NCBI RefSeq assembly: GCF_958298935.1 | Contig: NC_084929.1 | Coordinates: 2,170,001 to 2,234,000 of the forward strand | Reading direction: 5' to 3' | Origin: Phragmites australis | Lineage: Eukaryota > Streptophyta > Magnoliopsida > Poales > Poaceae | Length of the DNA: 64,000 bases | Position numbers and translations under genes: made by a program | Notes under the pieces: model-generated | The model's input: only the letters and a program-made list of their open reading frames with translations | Told to the model about the DNA's origin: nothing | The model's database searches: none | Part shown: piece after piece, positions 23,501 to 34,949 of the stretch | Layout: every line of letters starts with the position of its first letter | Position numbering within the stretch: position 1 is the first letter of the stretch

Positions 23501-24820
23501 TTTTGGTTTGCTATAAGAGTTTGAGATTGGATCATGTTCTGGCAAAGAATTGTCAGGCTGATATGATGTCACAAGTAAAAACACAATTAAGCTAACAGAT
23601 CATAAATTATGAAAGAAGCTATGCAGGGAGTACAATGTTGTTAAGAGAAGTTACCTGATAAAGATGTGAATTGACTTCAGCACAAGTTTGATGTAATGTT
23701 TCAAGAGGGGCACCACTAAGTTCAAACTGGCCACCAGGTTCTAGCGATATGCTTTGCTTTCCCTACATCCATACAAATAAGTTCAGTTACAGAGTTGAAT
23801 TAGAGTGGTCAGGAAAACCTGTCATGTTTTTTTTTGTTCGCCTGTGGCATCGAACTTATGATTGATCTAATGAAATGCATGGCACTGTCCTTTCTCATCC
23901 AACTTCGATTGTTGGTCGATGGCACATAAAGAGTGCATCCATACAAAAGAAAAGGAGCAATGTGGCACAGTACCTGCTTGAGCCCGATAACATAGTTTTC
24001 TTCCATTATCTTGTCCCAATCAAATCTCTCAGCGAGCCCATTCAGTAAGTCACGGATCTGATCATATTTCATAGGGCGCAATGTTTCAACTTCAAAACCA
24101 AACTTCTCATGCTCTGTGCCGATTCTGTGAAACCAGACATGTATTTAAGGGATAAACTGAATAATTATTGACTGAAATGCGCATTAAATAAGATACAGAA
24201 AAAGCTTAAATAAACACAAGACGAGATTGCCAATGCTCAAACAGTTTGAGCACAGGCAACAGATAAAATGGCAATCAGAGAACCACATCGACGAATCCAT
24301 CCTCGATTCAGTATAGAGTACAAACTACAGACTAATAAACCTGTTCATCACTGCAAAGCACTAATCCATCTTAAATGCTCGCCATTCCGCAAGCACTTGA
24401 AAACCTCAATTTTAGAGCTAGACAGCATTCCTGGCTATATGAACCCATCACTCCTCTCAAACAACTGGAAATTAGGCCTCCACGTGAAACATTTCACCAC
24501 TAGGAAAGTAACAAAGCCACCCAATAAGGCACCGGGAAAAACAACAAGGACCATACGGAGGCTTCTCACCTCCAATTCTCCCTGGGCTTGCAACCGGAGA
24601 CGAGGTACGCGACGAGGTCCTCCTTGGTGAGCGGCTCCGTTATCTGCACCGCCTCCTCCGTCGGGGGGCTCGCCGCGATGGCCCCGCCGCGCCTCCTCCC
24701 CCTCCTCGCGGCCGCCGGGAGCCCAACCACCGCGAACCCCGGGCGCCCCCTCCTTCCCGAAGCGGGGCACGCGCCATCCGGCGGCACCCGCGCGAGCGCC
24801 AGCCGCGACGCCACCGCCAT
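20589..24820 (-). CDS. GSH1: Glutamate-cysteine ligase, plastid (GSH1)
   Basis: Fifteen exons, all GT-AG and frame-consistent: 24820-24570, 24124-23974, 23762-23655, 23202-23110, 22744-22661, 22500-22432, 22358-22288, 22206-22138, 22010-21917, 21765-21676, 21590-21510, 21334-21242, 21048-20968, 20871-20802 and 20677-20589. The product has 497 residues. It starts with an Ala/Arg-rich plastid transit peptide; the conserved enzyme begins near [13 protein letters not shown] and ends [13 protein letters not shown]. This is the plant-type ligase joining glutamate and cysteine, the first and rate-limiting step of glutathione synthesis. Conserved stretches include [53 protein letters not shown] and [20 protein letters not shown]. 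Cys161 and Cys381 correspond to the regulatory pair Cys186/Cys406 of the Brassica juncea enzyme. Cys324 is kept, but its partner position 339 is Gln. A CA-repeat lies in the intron at 21455-21489. Confidence 0.96.
21455..21489. repeat. Interrupted (CA)n microsatellite in a GSH1 intron
   Basis: Two CA runs separated by a poly-A stretch, between the exons 21590-21510 and 21334-21242. Confidence 0.85.
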
Positions 24821-25070
24821 CGAATCCAACCGCCAACTAACCTGCCAAAATCCACCCCACAAAAAAATCAGCGGGAATTGCGGAATCCGATACACGGACG
24901 CCGTCGAACTCGATCACTAACCACGCCCGCGGGTGGAGCCGGGACCCGGAGGCTAGGCTTGGGTTCGTGGGGATGCCGCCGCGACGAGACAGACGCCGAC
25001 GTCCACTGATGCTGCTGCTGCTGCTTCTGCTTCCGCTGCGAGAGCCGAGGTGGAAGAAGAGACGGGCTTG

Positions 25071-25078
25071 CTTATAAA
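25071..25078 (-). promoter_or_regulatory. TATA box of GSH1
   Basis: TTTATAAG on the minus strand, about 250 bases before the start codon, with a GC-rich leader containing a CAG-type (gctgctgctgctgc) run between. Confidence 0.55.
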
Positions 25079-25099
25079 GCGGTGAGGTAGCACGACGCC

Positions 25100-26053
25100 T
25101 TGTTGTGCGCGCCGCAGGTGCTGCCGCCCATCGATCCGCAGGTGCAGATACGTATCGATTTTTTTTTTCTTTACCTTAGCTATTACATTACGGATGATAT
25201 AGATATAGTTTTTATGAAAGTCTTTTTAATAAAATTTTATAGAATTTGCTTTATAGTAGCTGGACGGCTCCCGGTGAGATGAGAAAATAATCTGACACTA
25301 TGTATTAGCATGAAACTACTAGTAATTCGTAGCATGATACATGTATTTACAGCACAACCGTTGTGATAATTTATTTTCTTTTTTTTTCTCACATACGATT
25401 TTTCTAATTCTATCACAATTTATTTGTATTTTTTCTATACATCATGCACTTATATTATAAATTAGGTTCAGATCCTAAAAAATAGGATTAAGTCTCGTAT
25501 TATTATTTTTCATGTGACGTGCGACTGGGCTGCTGATCTGATTTGGAGCGGTCATTATTTCCAAAAAAGGGGGATTTGTTAAGGGGTGGGTGCACTGATG
25601 ATTCTGCTCTTTCTACAATTTTAAAATTTGACAAAGCGAAACTGCTCCGATGATTCTTGCTGACTACTGCCCCTGATGACGAATTCCATGATGAGGCTAG
25701 ATGGATCCTCTGTGGTCGCTACCGTGGTTGTTGTTGCGACCAATCTCATCCATCTACGGTCCTTACTCGTTAGCGCCGGCACAAGATTTGGCCATCTCGG
25801 CTCCTCCAATTTTGATTTCGTGATCGGGAGGGTAACCATTTATTACCTTTGTTTTTATTTACTCGTCATCTGATTTTACTATAGTAATTTTGATATTACA
25901 TTTTTAAAAAAAATTATAGATATCTAAAACTTTCATATTATTAGATTCGTCGTAAAATTTACTTCGCTAATATTATATACTTTTAAGTATTTATAATTTT
26001 TTATAAAAAAAAATATAAAATCAAAATTGCTACATTAAATAGTTGAGAACAAG
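25100..26053. other. Intergenic, no gene seen
   Basis: AT-rich spacer between the GSH1 promoter and the proposed Helitron. Nothing recognisable is coded. Confidence 0.5.
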
Positions 26054-28264
26054 TCTCTCCTACTTAAAAAGTAGGTAATGAGTCCCACACCTACTAAATC
26101 CCGCACCCATCCGCCTGCTTCTACAGCTCCTAGTCCGCCACCGTCGCCTGATGACCTGCCAATCGAAGGTTCGATCTCCATCTCTATACATCCTTATACC
26201 TTTGCGTTGGCCTCGATCGTTGATGGGTTGCTAACTGATGACCCCCCGCTTCCTCCTCCTCCTCAAAGGTACCACCGCTCCTCTCCCTCCATCCACTCTC
26301 GTGCGTTATCTCAGTACTGTTTGTGGTTGCGTGCGTGCTGTTTTGTGTGTGTCGGCCGCTTCCGGCGTTTGCGTGAGTGGCATTGTGTCTAACTGGCTTG
26401 TGCCCGCTTGATTTCGTTGATGGGATCTGTAGTGCTGGACAAGCTGATTGAAGGAGATGGGATGACTGGATTGCCCGAGGATGTAGGGAAGGGTGGGTTG
26501 TTCTGCACCAGGTCAGGGAGGTTGATGGCCGTCAGTAAGAGGGTCGTTAGGAGAGCCAGAGCATTGGTTGGGGACAAGGTGGAGGAGGAAACCAATAAGA
26601 GGAGAAGTAAGAGCTTCTTCGTGCAATCGCGACTTGCTGCATACTGTTGGGTGTTTGGTGGTTTGGAATTGGCACTATTTATATTAGTTTCTCTATGACT
26701 TCGGCATTGAGTCGATGAGTTTGTCTATTGCAAAGCAACCATTTGGCAATGATGTTGGTCTAGAGGGCGAACTGAGAAAAACAGATGATCCAAATCGCTT
26801 CGCTGCAACCTCGCGCATACTGTCGCGTCCACGTCCTCTACCTTCTCTTATTCGTGTCCCTCTCGAGGTCGTCACTACTAGTCTATGCCAAATCTGGAGG
26901 ACACGGTGGCCCTCCCCAAGCATGCGGCCCTCCCTAAGCTCATGGCGGCTGGCGACAACAGTAGCCCTCCCCAAGGTCGTGGGCTCGCAGCAGTCGCATC
27001 CGATGGCAAAGGCCCTCCCCGAGCTCGTTGCGGCCAAAGCCATGGTGGCGGCCCTTCCAAGCACGCGGCGGCTGAGGGGGAGGGCCAGGGCCGCTGTCGC
27101 GCGCGAGATGGATGCGAACGTCAGCTCCTTCGTCGCCGTCTGTCAGCTCTCCGGCTCCGACCACACTACCGCCTTTCATCACTCCTCGTCTAGTGCCTCA
27201 CCTTGCCTTTGATTTGGATGTTTTTTGTTTTTATCTTCTGGCAATCGTTGCCCGTCACACCGGGATGATGCTCATGGTCTGTACGTTCGTGCGCTGCTAC
27301 TGCTACAATGGAGGTCGTGATTGGCTCAATGACACATGCCTTTCTTTCAATTTGACGTCTATGCAGGTGGGCTTCGTTTCTTCCTCTAAGATTTTATCTC
27401 CAAGTTTGCTTTTGCGGCGTCAATGTTCTGCTAGAATCACGAGCCTGTTCACGAAATTTGAAAATTTTAGCTCTTTAGCCTCGAATTTATCTTGGAATTG
27501 CAGACTCACATCCGAATCATACACTTTTTTGGCATTGTCTGCATAAAATTTGACATGTCTCCCCTGATTGATTTCAGTGTTATTCTGAACAGAAGTCGGC
27601 TTTGATTAATTTCACGAATGTCAAAATAACATCTTCTATTGTGACTGTTCCAGGAAGAATGCTTATAGAGGTTGCAGAACTGGATAGAAGTTCAATATGA
27701 TGGTGTAAACAGAGAGCATCATGTACTTGTTTTTGCTGCTATTGATGCTGAACTGTTCTTATGTGGTTCATATTGTGGTACTTTTGGTATTCCATGTTGT
27801 AGTCTTGTAAAGTGGGTGTGTACTATTTCTTGCTACAATTTTCTGCTCTAATTGTCAGTATAAGATGATTTACATGAGACAACGTATACAGTTGGATGGC
27901 CATAAAATTTAGCATATCCTTAGATCTGAGCAAACCATAAGGAAGGACTATTTGAATAGTTGAATATATTTGAATCCTTTTTTGTTGTCTCGCTATGGAT
28001 ATTTGTGAGAACATAATTTTACAGAATGACGATAGTCTCTTGATCCCTACAGTGCAACAACTCCAATTAGCCCTTGTTAAAAATGAGTTGTAATCATGTT
28101 GCTGCTGTTCCTAGATGAATTAAAACTTAAGTTGTTATGGAATTACACATGTAAATCCAGATTATGTTTTTGATCTTCTCACAAATGGTGAGTGGTTCTG
28201 CTTCTGGTTACGTTGGTTAATTGCATATCTGCACCAATAACTTAGTATGAATTTTCATATATAG

Positions 28265-29640
28265 GTCAAACAACTTCATGATTGGTTGAAAATTTGAGAT
28301 GCACAATTCCTTAATTCTAGCCAAAAGGGTAAGGGAAAGAAGCAGGCTGATAGTGGAGCTAAAAAGGCTGTGTTGTTGAGTGGACCTCCGGGTATTAGTA
28401 AGACTACAACCATAAAAGTTGTCAGTCAGATGCTTAGGTTGCAGGCCATTGAGGTGTTTCTATATTCTTTGCACCATCTGTTCCTTACTTAACCTATCAT
28501 TCAGAAATCTAAATGATAATTTTTGCAAACAGGTTAATGCAAGTGATAGCCACGGTGAAGCAGACTCCAAGATTGAGAAAGGTGTTGGGGGGAGTACATC
28601 AAATTCTATCAAAGAGCTTATCGGCAACGTGACTTTAGATTATAGTGGCAATCGGTTAGTATTACAATATGGATCATGAACTTTTTGGACTTTGTATTTT
28701 ATTTATTATATATGAATTGGGAACAATTCCACAGGTCAAAACATCCTAAAGATGTACTAATCATGGATGAAGTTGATGGTATGTCTGTTGGAGATAGAGG
28801 TGGTGTTGCTGATCTTATTGCTAGCATTAGGATATCTAAGATTCCTATAATATGCATTTGCAATGACTGTTATAGCCAGAAATTGAAGAGCCTTGTAAAT
28901 TATTGTCTGCTGCTCAACTTCAGAAAAACAACAAAACAACAAGTTATCTCTTGCCACATTCAGTCCTAATGACCTTTAGAGTTACTAATATTCCTACTAT
29001 AGTTTGTTGACATTGTTTCTGAATGACTGAAAGCTAGCGCAATATTCCTAATTTCATGTTATATCTATGCATGTGCAGTGTAGTTTAGACTGCTGCTATT
29101 CTATGTTGATCATGCCTATTATTATGGATATTGTAATCTTCTCATCTAGTGTTGCTGGTCATGTACAATTGTTCCTAATCGATAGAAAACCTAATAATTA
29201 GCTATTGCATGGTTCACATTGACTACTATCCTTCGTTCTATTGTGATATCTCATCTGCTTACACTAAGTATACAGTTTCATTAGTATTAAAAAAGGGAAG
29301 TATTATTTATTTTCAACTTGTGATTCGAAAGTTTAATTTTTTCGTGCTGTTTCTAACTTCTTTATTGAGCAGATGGGCAAGAGATTGATGGAAATTGCCA
29401 AAAAGGAAGGTATCCAAGCTCAAGAGTTGTGCTCCATATCTTTTCCAGGTTCTACTACTAATTTATGGTTTCCTGATCTCCTAGAATGCAATGGAAGAGC
29501 TTACTAAAAGAGTGCATGGGGATATTTGCATGGCACTCAACCATTTGCAGTATATGAGCCTCTCAATCTATGGTCAAATATGATGATATAGAGAAAGACT
29601 TAATAGCAGCGCAAAAGATGAATATATTTCTCCTTTTACA
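28265..29640 (+). pseudogene. RFC1: RFC1 (replication factor C large subunit) fragment
   Basis: Exon-like blocks with introns kept at 28265-28453, 28533-28654, 28735-28942 and 29373 onwards. Together they cover part of the ATPase region of the DNA-clamp loader large subunit: KGKGKKQADSGAKKAVLLSG, then GPPGISKTT, LQAIE, VNASDS, KIEKGVGGSTSNSIKELIG, VLIMDEVDGM (Walker B), GDRGGVADLIASI, ICICNDCYSQKLKSLVNYCL, and MGKRLMEIAKKEGIQAQ. The last Gly of the Walker A motif (GxxGxGKT) is Ser. An in-frame TGA at 28295-28297 stands where the family has Trp, and after about 29570 the frame is lost. The N-terminal BRCT part and the C-terminal part are missing. A captured, broken copy; it cannot make a working clamp loader. 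Confidence 0.85.
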
Positions 29641-29899
29641 ACTGTTGACAAGTATTGCCCTTTCTTTAGTATAATTATGTTGACTGCAGTAACATGTGTT
29701 GCATTCATATTTCATCATTGTATATTGTCTCTTGTATGATTTGCTAGCTCATGGATACATGCATCGACATCTTTTGATGTTGGTATATTTTGTGTAGGAA
29801 ATGATCTAAATATTATTTGTTGTAACAAGAGGAGAAGTAAGAGCCTCAATTTATTTGTTTGATGGAGGCATACTCATGTTCTTATTTGTGGACGATAGA

Positions 29900-30471
29900 G
29901 GCTTAAAGGGAATTGTTGGCTAATTCTACCTCTGATGAACGCATATATCTATTGCATTATGCCCTCAACTATGGAGCACATGGCAGTTTTATGATTGATG
30001 CCGGTTTATCTCTTGCTCTCTTGCTTGTTATGCTAATTGGCACTGGTGAGTCTGAGTTCTCTAGGCAATTGTTTTCTCGACTTACAAGAGTATGCTGACG
30101 ATTTGGTTTTCTTAAAATTGACAGCAAGGATATATTTGGGTATGCACAGCTTGACCGATGTTATTGCTAGGACCGGTTTTGGTATTGTCATCCTCGCATT
30201 CTGGTGGGCTGTGCATGACCATGTTGATACCTTTGTTGTCCCTGGGCAAAACGGTATGTCCATACACTTCAATGCTTTCGTACTGCAAATCTTGGTAGCA
30301 CATAAGATGTGATATTGAAAGTTGAAAAGTATCCTCATGATTTTCTGACTTTACAATAGCATCCTTCTGAGTAGGTCTTTCTCTTTGATGTGCTTTGCAT
30401 ATCCAAAGCCAGAATTCCCAACTCCTAGCTTTGAATACCATACAATATTCAATGGGCTTGCTTTTGAAATT
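29900..30471 (+). pseudogene. Lipid phosphate phosphatase delta fragment
   Basis: Three exon-like blocks with splice sites: about 29915-30045, 30125-30253 and 30360-30471. The first two join as LLVMLIGT-A-RIYLGMHSLTD, where RIYLGMHSLTD is the PAP2 histidine motif of sphingosine/lipid phosphate phosphatases. Next comes FWWAVHDHVDTFVVPGQN. The third gives CFAYPKPEFPTPSFEYHT, typical of the plant delta type (an ER membrane enzyme for long-chain-base phosphates). The third block has TGA at 30368-30370 in place of a Trp codon and a one-base loss just after it, so the copy is dead. Both ends of the gene are missing. Confidence 0.75.
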
Positions 30472-30897
30472 GTAAGAACTCTATTTCTTACTTAAGACTA
30501 GGTGAGTCAACAATTTTGTTGCCCCCTAAATGCCTAAACATGCTAAGATGCATAAATAAAGTGATAACGTAGGAATTTCATCCATACAGTGGGCTCCAAA
30601 TTTGTTGTCCATTGCAACTATATTATCTCGTGAACACTTTTTGGCTCCATTGCAACGTACGGCCATTATCATTGCACCATGACATAGCACTAGAAGGACT
30701 TGACATATGTAACGAAAACGAGCAGTTAAAAATATCATACTTTGCCTGAGTGGCAGTGTGTCATTTGTGCCTTACAAAATATGAATATTATGTGGTGTAA
30801 GATATTGTTCTATTGTAGCTCGTCGTATGACACTCAGTCAACTATGATATCTGGTGCAAAATTTTAGCTCCTATTGCAACGCATGGGTACTAACTAG

Positions 30898-31859
30898 TAA
30901 ACTAAAATAGAGGTAGTAGGTTGCAACTATACTGCCAGTTACACAAAGACCAAACTTGAGATCCCCTGTGGTCACTACTGTGGCAGCATAAAATCACCCA
31001 CAACTTAATGAACCCCGTCCATCCATTGCTATTACTGTCATGTACATCAATCCTATTTTGATTTGACTATTCTTCATGTAACTTGTTAAGCTTTAGAGTA
31101 ATTGTGTTGCGAGTGTTACATCCGGACTAGATTTTGAGTTTGGAGCATATGCAAAATGGTCGGAGAAGATGCACTGTGTGATGGGAGTGAACCTCATGCA
31201 TTAGGTTCAACCTTGGCTCCCTATGATGAGCGTCAAATCGGAGCATGTGAGTGTGCTTCTTGATCTCTGGGAACTATGTATGGCTTTTCTGTTCTCTACT
31301 ACGTACATCGGATGACTCTTGGCCAACAACTGTAAAGAATAGGCTGGCCAAAATCTATTTGCACAACTAGGGTTAGGTGTATGCCCAAAGTGGCCGAGTT
31401 GGTACTTGCTTAGCGTTTCTTTTGTTGCTAGCCTTCAAGGCCCTTGCTCCTTTAGTAAAACTTTTTTTTTAAAAAGAAGTCCTTTAGTAAAACTCCGGTT
31501 TATATCTCTTATTAAGTCTAGGTGGTCGTGTGTTCTTTTGAATTCAAAGGTTTATTTTCTTCAATTTGGATGTTATTTGGTCGAGGAACTTGTTGTTATT
31601 GACGGGATTTTGAGGACGCACTTTGTTACTTTTTTATCTTTTGGAGGATAAACCTTTGTTATTGCTTAAGTTTTTCTTAGGGAGAGGGACAGCAGGGAGA
31701 CCAACTTATGTTGAAGTGTGGACGTGATGTACTCAATAAAACTGAAAGAGAGCTGCGGAGTGCCATGCTCAAAACAAGAGTGTTTTAAAGCCCAACATCT
31801 AGATATCATTGGGCCGCTTATTCTTTGGCCCATATCTAGCACAAGCCACCTGTCAAGTT
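30898..31859. other. Intergenic, no gene seen
   Basis: Spacer between the Helitron 3' end and the MULE. The open frames at 31406 and 31718 resemble nothing known. Confidence 0.5.
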
Positions 31860-32149
31860 TTTTCTTAAATATTTTTTTTATTAAAACACAAAAAATAGGT
31901 GCCTAATTTCAGAATTTACATGACAAGCTCTGCCTCCTAACCAATGAACGACTTTTAATAGTCACCCAATTGCCGAGCGATTTTTCATTGTCACCCAATT
32001 GTTAGGTGATAAGGTCCCAGGTACACTATGCGGTATGCCTATGGCGAGGTGGAGCTAACGTGGAAAAAGTCACCCCACATTTGGGCGACTGGAGCCTGTC
32101 GCCAAAAGGCTAGGCGACAAGGTCATGTCGCCCATTGCTCAGGCGACAA

Positions 32150-32292
32150 TGTCCTAGGTCATTTTTTTAGTTATAAACTTATAATATTGAACATTGAAAG
32201 TGTAAGACCATCTTTCATAATGTCCTAGGTGCTTTTTGTTTTTTATGAGTTATAGATTTATAATATTGAACATTGAAAGTGTAAGACCATCT
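32150..32292. repeat. Two-copy ~71 bp tandem duplication in the left MULE end
   Basis: Unit tgtcctaggt...ttataatattgaacattgaaagtgtaagaccatct occurs at 32150 and 32221 with small indels. Confidence 0.8.
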
Positions 32293-32475
32293 CATGTGTG
32301 CTGTAAAGTACGTGAGTGGGTCATGGGGGACCACATTCTGATTAGGCTAGGCTAGAGGAGCCTCCTAAGACGGTTATGTCAGTGTTGTGCCAATGAAGAA
32401 GGCGCCCACATCGAAGGCAGGCTCGTGTCATCCGAGCCAATCAGGATGTGCAAATGTCTCCTCCTGGTCATTGTC

Positions 32476-34893
32476 AAAGTTGAAAGTGCATCTAGCCCCT
32501 ATGTGTGGTTTTGGTAATTAATGACAATACATATGGACTAATAATGTTGTTGAGATTGTTAGTAGGTTGTTCAATAGGTGATGCATGGAGAAGAGACATG
32601 CATGAACTCTAGGTGAATGGGAAGATTGAAAGTCCAAGATGAATGAGCTCTAGGTGATGCTCGGATGTGATGCATGGAAGAGAAATATGCATCTAAATAA
32701 ATGAGCTTTTAGTGATGCTCATAAGAAGAAGAAGAAGCTCAATAAGATTAGCAATAAGCTTGAATGCTAAGTTACTTGTGGAGATCAAGTAACTAAAGGT
32801 ATGACTTGTCAATAGAGTTTTATGGACTAACCCGTGTGCTATGTGTTTAAGAATGAGTGGGGTTAGGTTCTATATGAAGATTGACAATATGCATGAAGGC
32901 TAATAAGTTACTTGTGGAGATCAAGTAACTTAAGGTATAAATGTTGTCATTTAGGTTTTATGGACTAACCCATGTGCTTTGTGCTTGAGAGTGAGTTGGG
33001 GTTAGGATCTATAAGAAGGCATAAGTTGAATTGAAATCACATATGCCAAGAGTGAAGAACAAAAGTGGACTCCATATATGAAAAAGTGAATTCCTTGAAG
33101 ATGTCGAATACAAAGTGGTTTTCTATGGCAAAATGGTGAAGGGCAAGCAAGACTCGGCTGCGATGGACCATCCGTGGTGAAGGGCAAGCAAATGGCTTGG
33201 CGCCGAAGGACCAAGGCGGTGGTGAAGAGCGAGTGAAGGCTTTGCGCCGATGGACCGTGCGAGGCTATGGGAAGCTATGAATGATTCACATAAATCATAT
33301 GAAGAATCAAGAAGAGATGGAGTGAAGATTTTATGGAAGTTAGCAACCCTCAAGGTTTGAAAGAAAAGAAGCAGTACTTGAAAGCTTTCAAATGCTCAAA
33401 GTGGTTCAAACGAGTTTTATCTTTGAATTTGAGTATAGGTATGCCGCACTATTAAGAGGGATGCAATGTGAGCTAATTGTCGCGTCTCAGTGCTCAAGAG
33501 TTCCCAACCAAACCCAAAGTGAGAGTTTGTTGTTAAGAGTCCGGAGCGGAAAGTGCGGAAGTGTCCAAAATGGGTTTTGGAGTGTTCCTAATTTGATCCT
33601 ATGTGTTTTAGGTCATGAATTCAGTTGGGATGTGTAGCCCTCTGAATAAGCTTTCCATAGAGTCCAAAATCGTCGAAATCGGACTCCGGAATCAAAAGTT
33701 ATCGCCGTTTTTCGGAGGTCAGCTGTGCTATACTCGGAGACTCCGGTGAAGACCGGATTCTCCGGTACCTGGAGTGGCCGGAGACTCCGGTGTAGGCCGG
33801 ATATTCCGGTAAGTTCCAGAAAAGAGCCCAACAGCTAGTTTTTTGAAGTGGGCTATTTATACCCCACTCACCCCATCCTTTGGGGCTGCTGGAAGGGGCA
33901 CGAAAGAACACATTTTTAGAGCCAAAAGAACCACTCCCACTCTATTCTAGTGTGTGATTTGAGAAGAAAAGTGAGTTGGATTGAGAGATTGGAAGATTGA
34001 GTGCAAGTGAGCTAAAATCCAATCTTGAGCACTTGAGTTCTTGACAAGAAGTTCTCGAAGCGTTTGTTACTCTTGGAGGTGAAGCCTCCTAGCCGGCTAG
34101 GTGTCGCCGGTGAGCTCCCGTGCTTGTGGTGAGCCGCGGAAAGTTTGTGAAGGTCGATCTCGCCTCCGGAAGGAAAGAGATCAAGTTAGTGGAAACCGAG
34201 CTCAAGTGTGACCGAGCTTGGAGAGGAAAGCGGTTGAAAGAGACCCGGCTCGTTGGAGCTTCCTCAACGGAGACGTAGGATTCACGGTGGTGAATCCGAA
34301 CTTCGGGAAACAAATCTTTGCGTCTCCTCTCTTGTTTCCTTACTTTTATGTTCTTACTCAAATCTTTGTGCATATTGCTCGATCTACTTGTTTGTGTGTA
34401 TTTGAGTGTAGGTTCTTCGTGAATCTACTTGGAATCATCTCCGGGAACACACGACATCACTTGGTTTGAGCTAGAACTCTCTACTCATTTATTTCATTCA
34501 GTTTCGGGCTCAGTTCTGTACAGAACCCGGAGAATCCGGCCTTTACCGGAGTTTCCGGACCTGTACACACCGGAGTATCCGGACTACACCGGAGTCTCCG
34601 GTGAACAGTAATTTCAGGCATATAAACAGTGTTTTCAGCCTTTTTCAATTTAAGTTTTATTGCATATCTCTTGCTAGAATTGAGTAATTTTTGTCACCTT
34701 AGGATTGTAATTTCCACACTTCTTTAGGGTGATTGTGCACTAGTTGAGCCTAGCATATTTAGGTTTTTCTCTTGTGAAAAACTCGTTAGTTTATATTCCG
34801 CTGCAAGTTTAGGCCAACGGTAGAAAGGGTTGAATTTTTGTAAAAACGCCTATTCACCCCCACTCTAGGCGACATCATTGTCCTTTCAAAAGT
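32476..34893 (+). mobile_element. Solo LTR (2408 bp) with AAAGT target duplication
   Basis: The LTR runs from TGAAAGTGCATCTAGC (32481) to CTAGGCGACATC...CCTTTCA (34888). AAAGT stands on both sides (32476-32480 and 34889-34893). The ends TGAAAG/CTTTCA form the short inverted terminus. The interior has several ccggagactccggtg-type palindromes and a cytosine-rich end (tattcacccccactctaggc), a layout known from grass Copia LTRs. No internal region is present. It lies inside the MULE. Confidence 0.85.
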
Positions 34894-34949
34894 CCATCAA
34901 AATAGGAGCTATGTTAATATAGATCAAGTTTTAGGAACCACATGTTGCT

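Larger units (their letters stand above)
26054..30897 (+). mobile_element. Probable gene-capturing Helitron (~4.8 kb)
   Basis: The right end has the hallmarks of a plant Helitron 3' terminus. A hairpin with arms CCTAT/ATGGG around TGCAACGC (30870-30887) is followed seven bases later by CTAG (30894-30897) and then a host T. The left end is proposed at TCTCTCC (26054), followed by the palindrome CCTACTT-AAA-AAGTAGG (26059-26075). The expected host A before the element is a G here, so the left end is less certain. There is no terminal inverted repeat. Inside lie intron-containing pieces of two unrelated genes, RFC1 and lipid phosphate phosphatase delta, both on the + strand, as expected of Helitron capture. 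No Rep/helicase was seen, so it would be non-autonomous. A GC-rich block at 26880-27090 with repeated ccctcccca/ag motifs, and an open frame at 26408-26698, may be further captured pieces of unknown origin. Confidence 0.6.

Noticed and set aside
24268..24630. 120-codon + strand open frame
   Set aside because: Spans intron 1 and exon 1 of GSH1 on the opposite strand; no domain.
31380..31470. tRNA gene (tggccgagttggt resembles a D-arm/A-box)
   Set aside because: No B-box, T-arm or acceptor stem can be found downstream.
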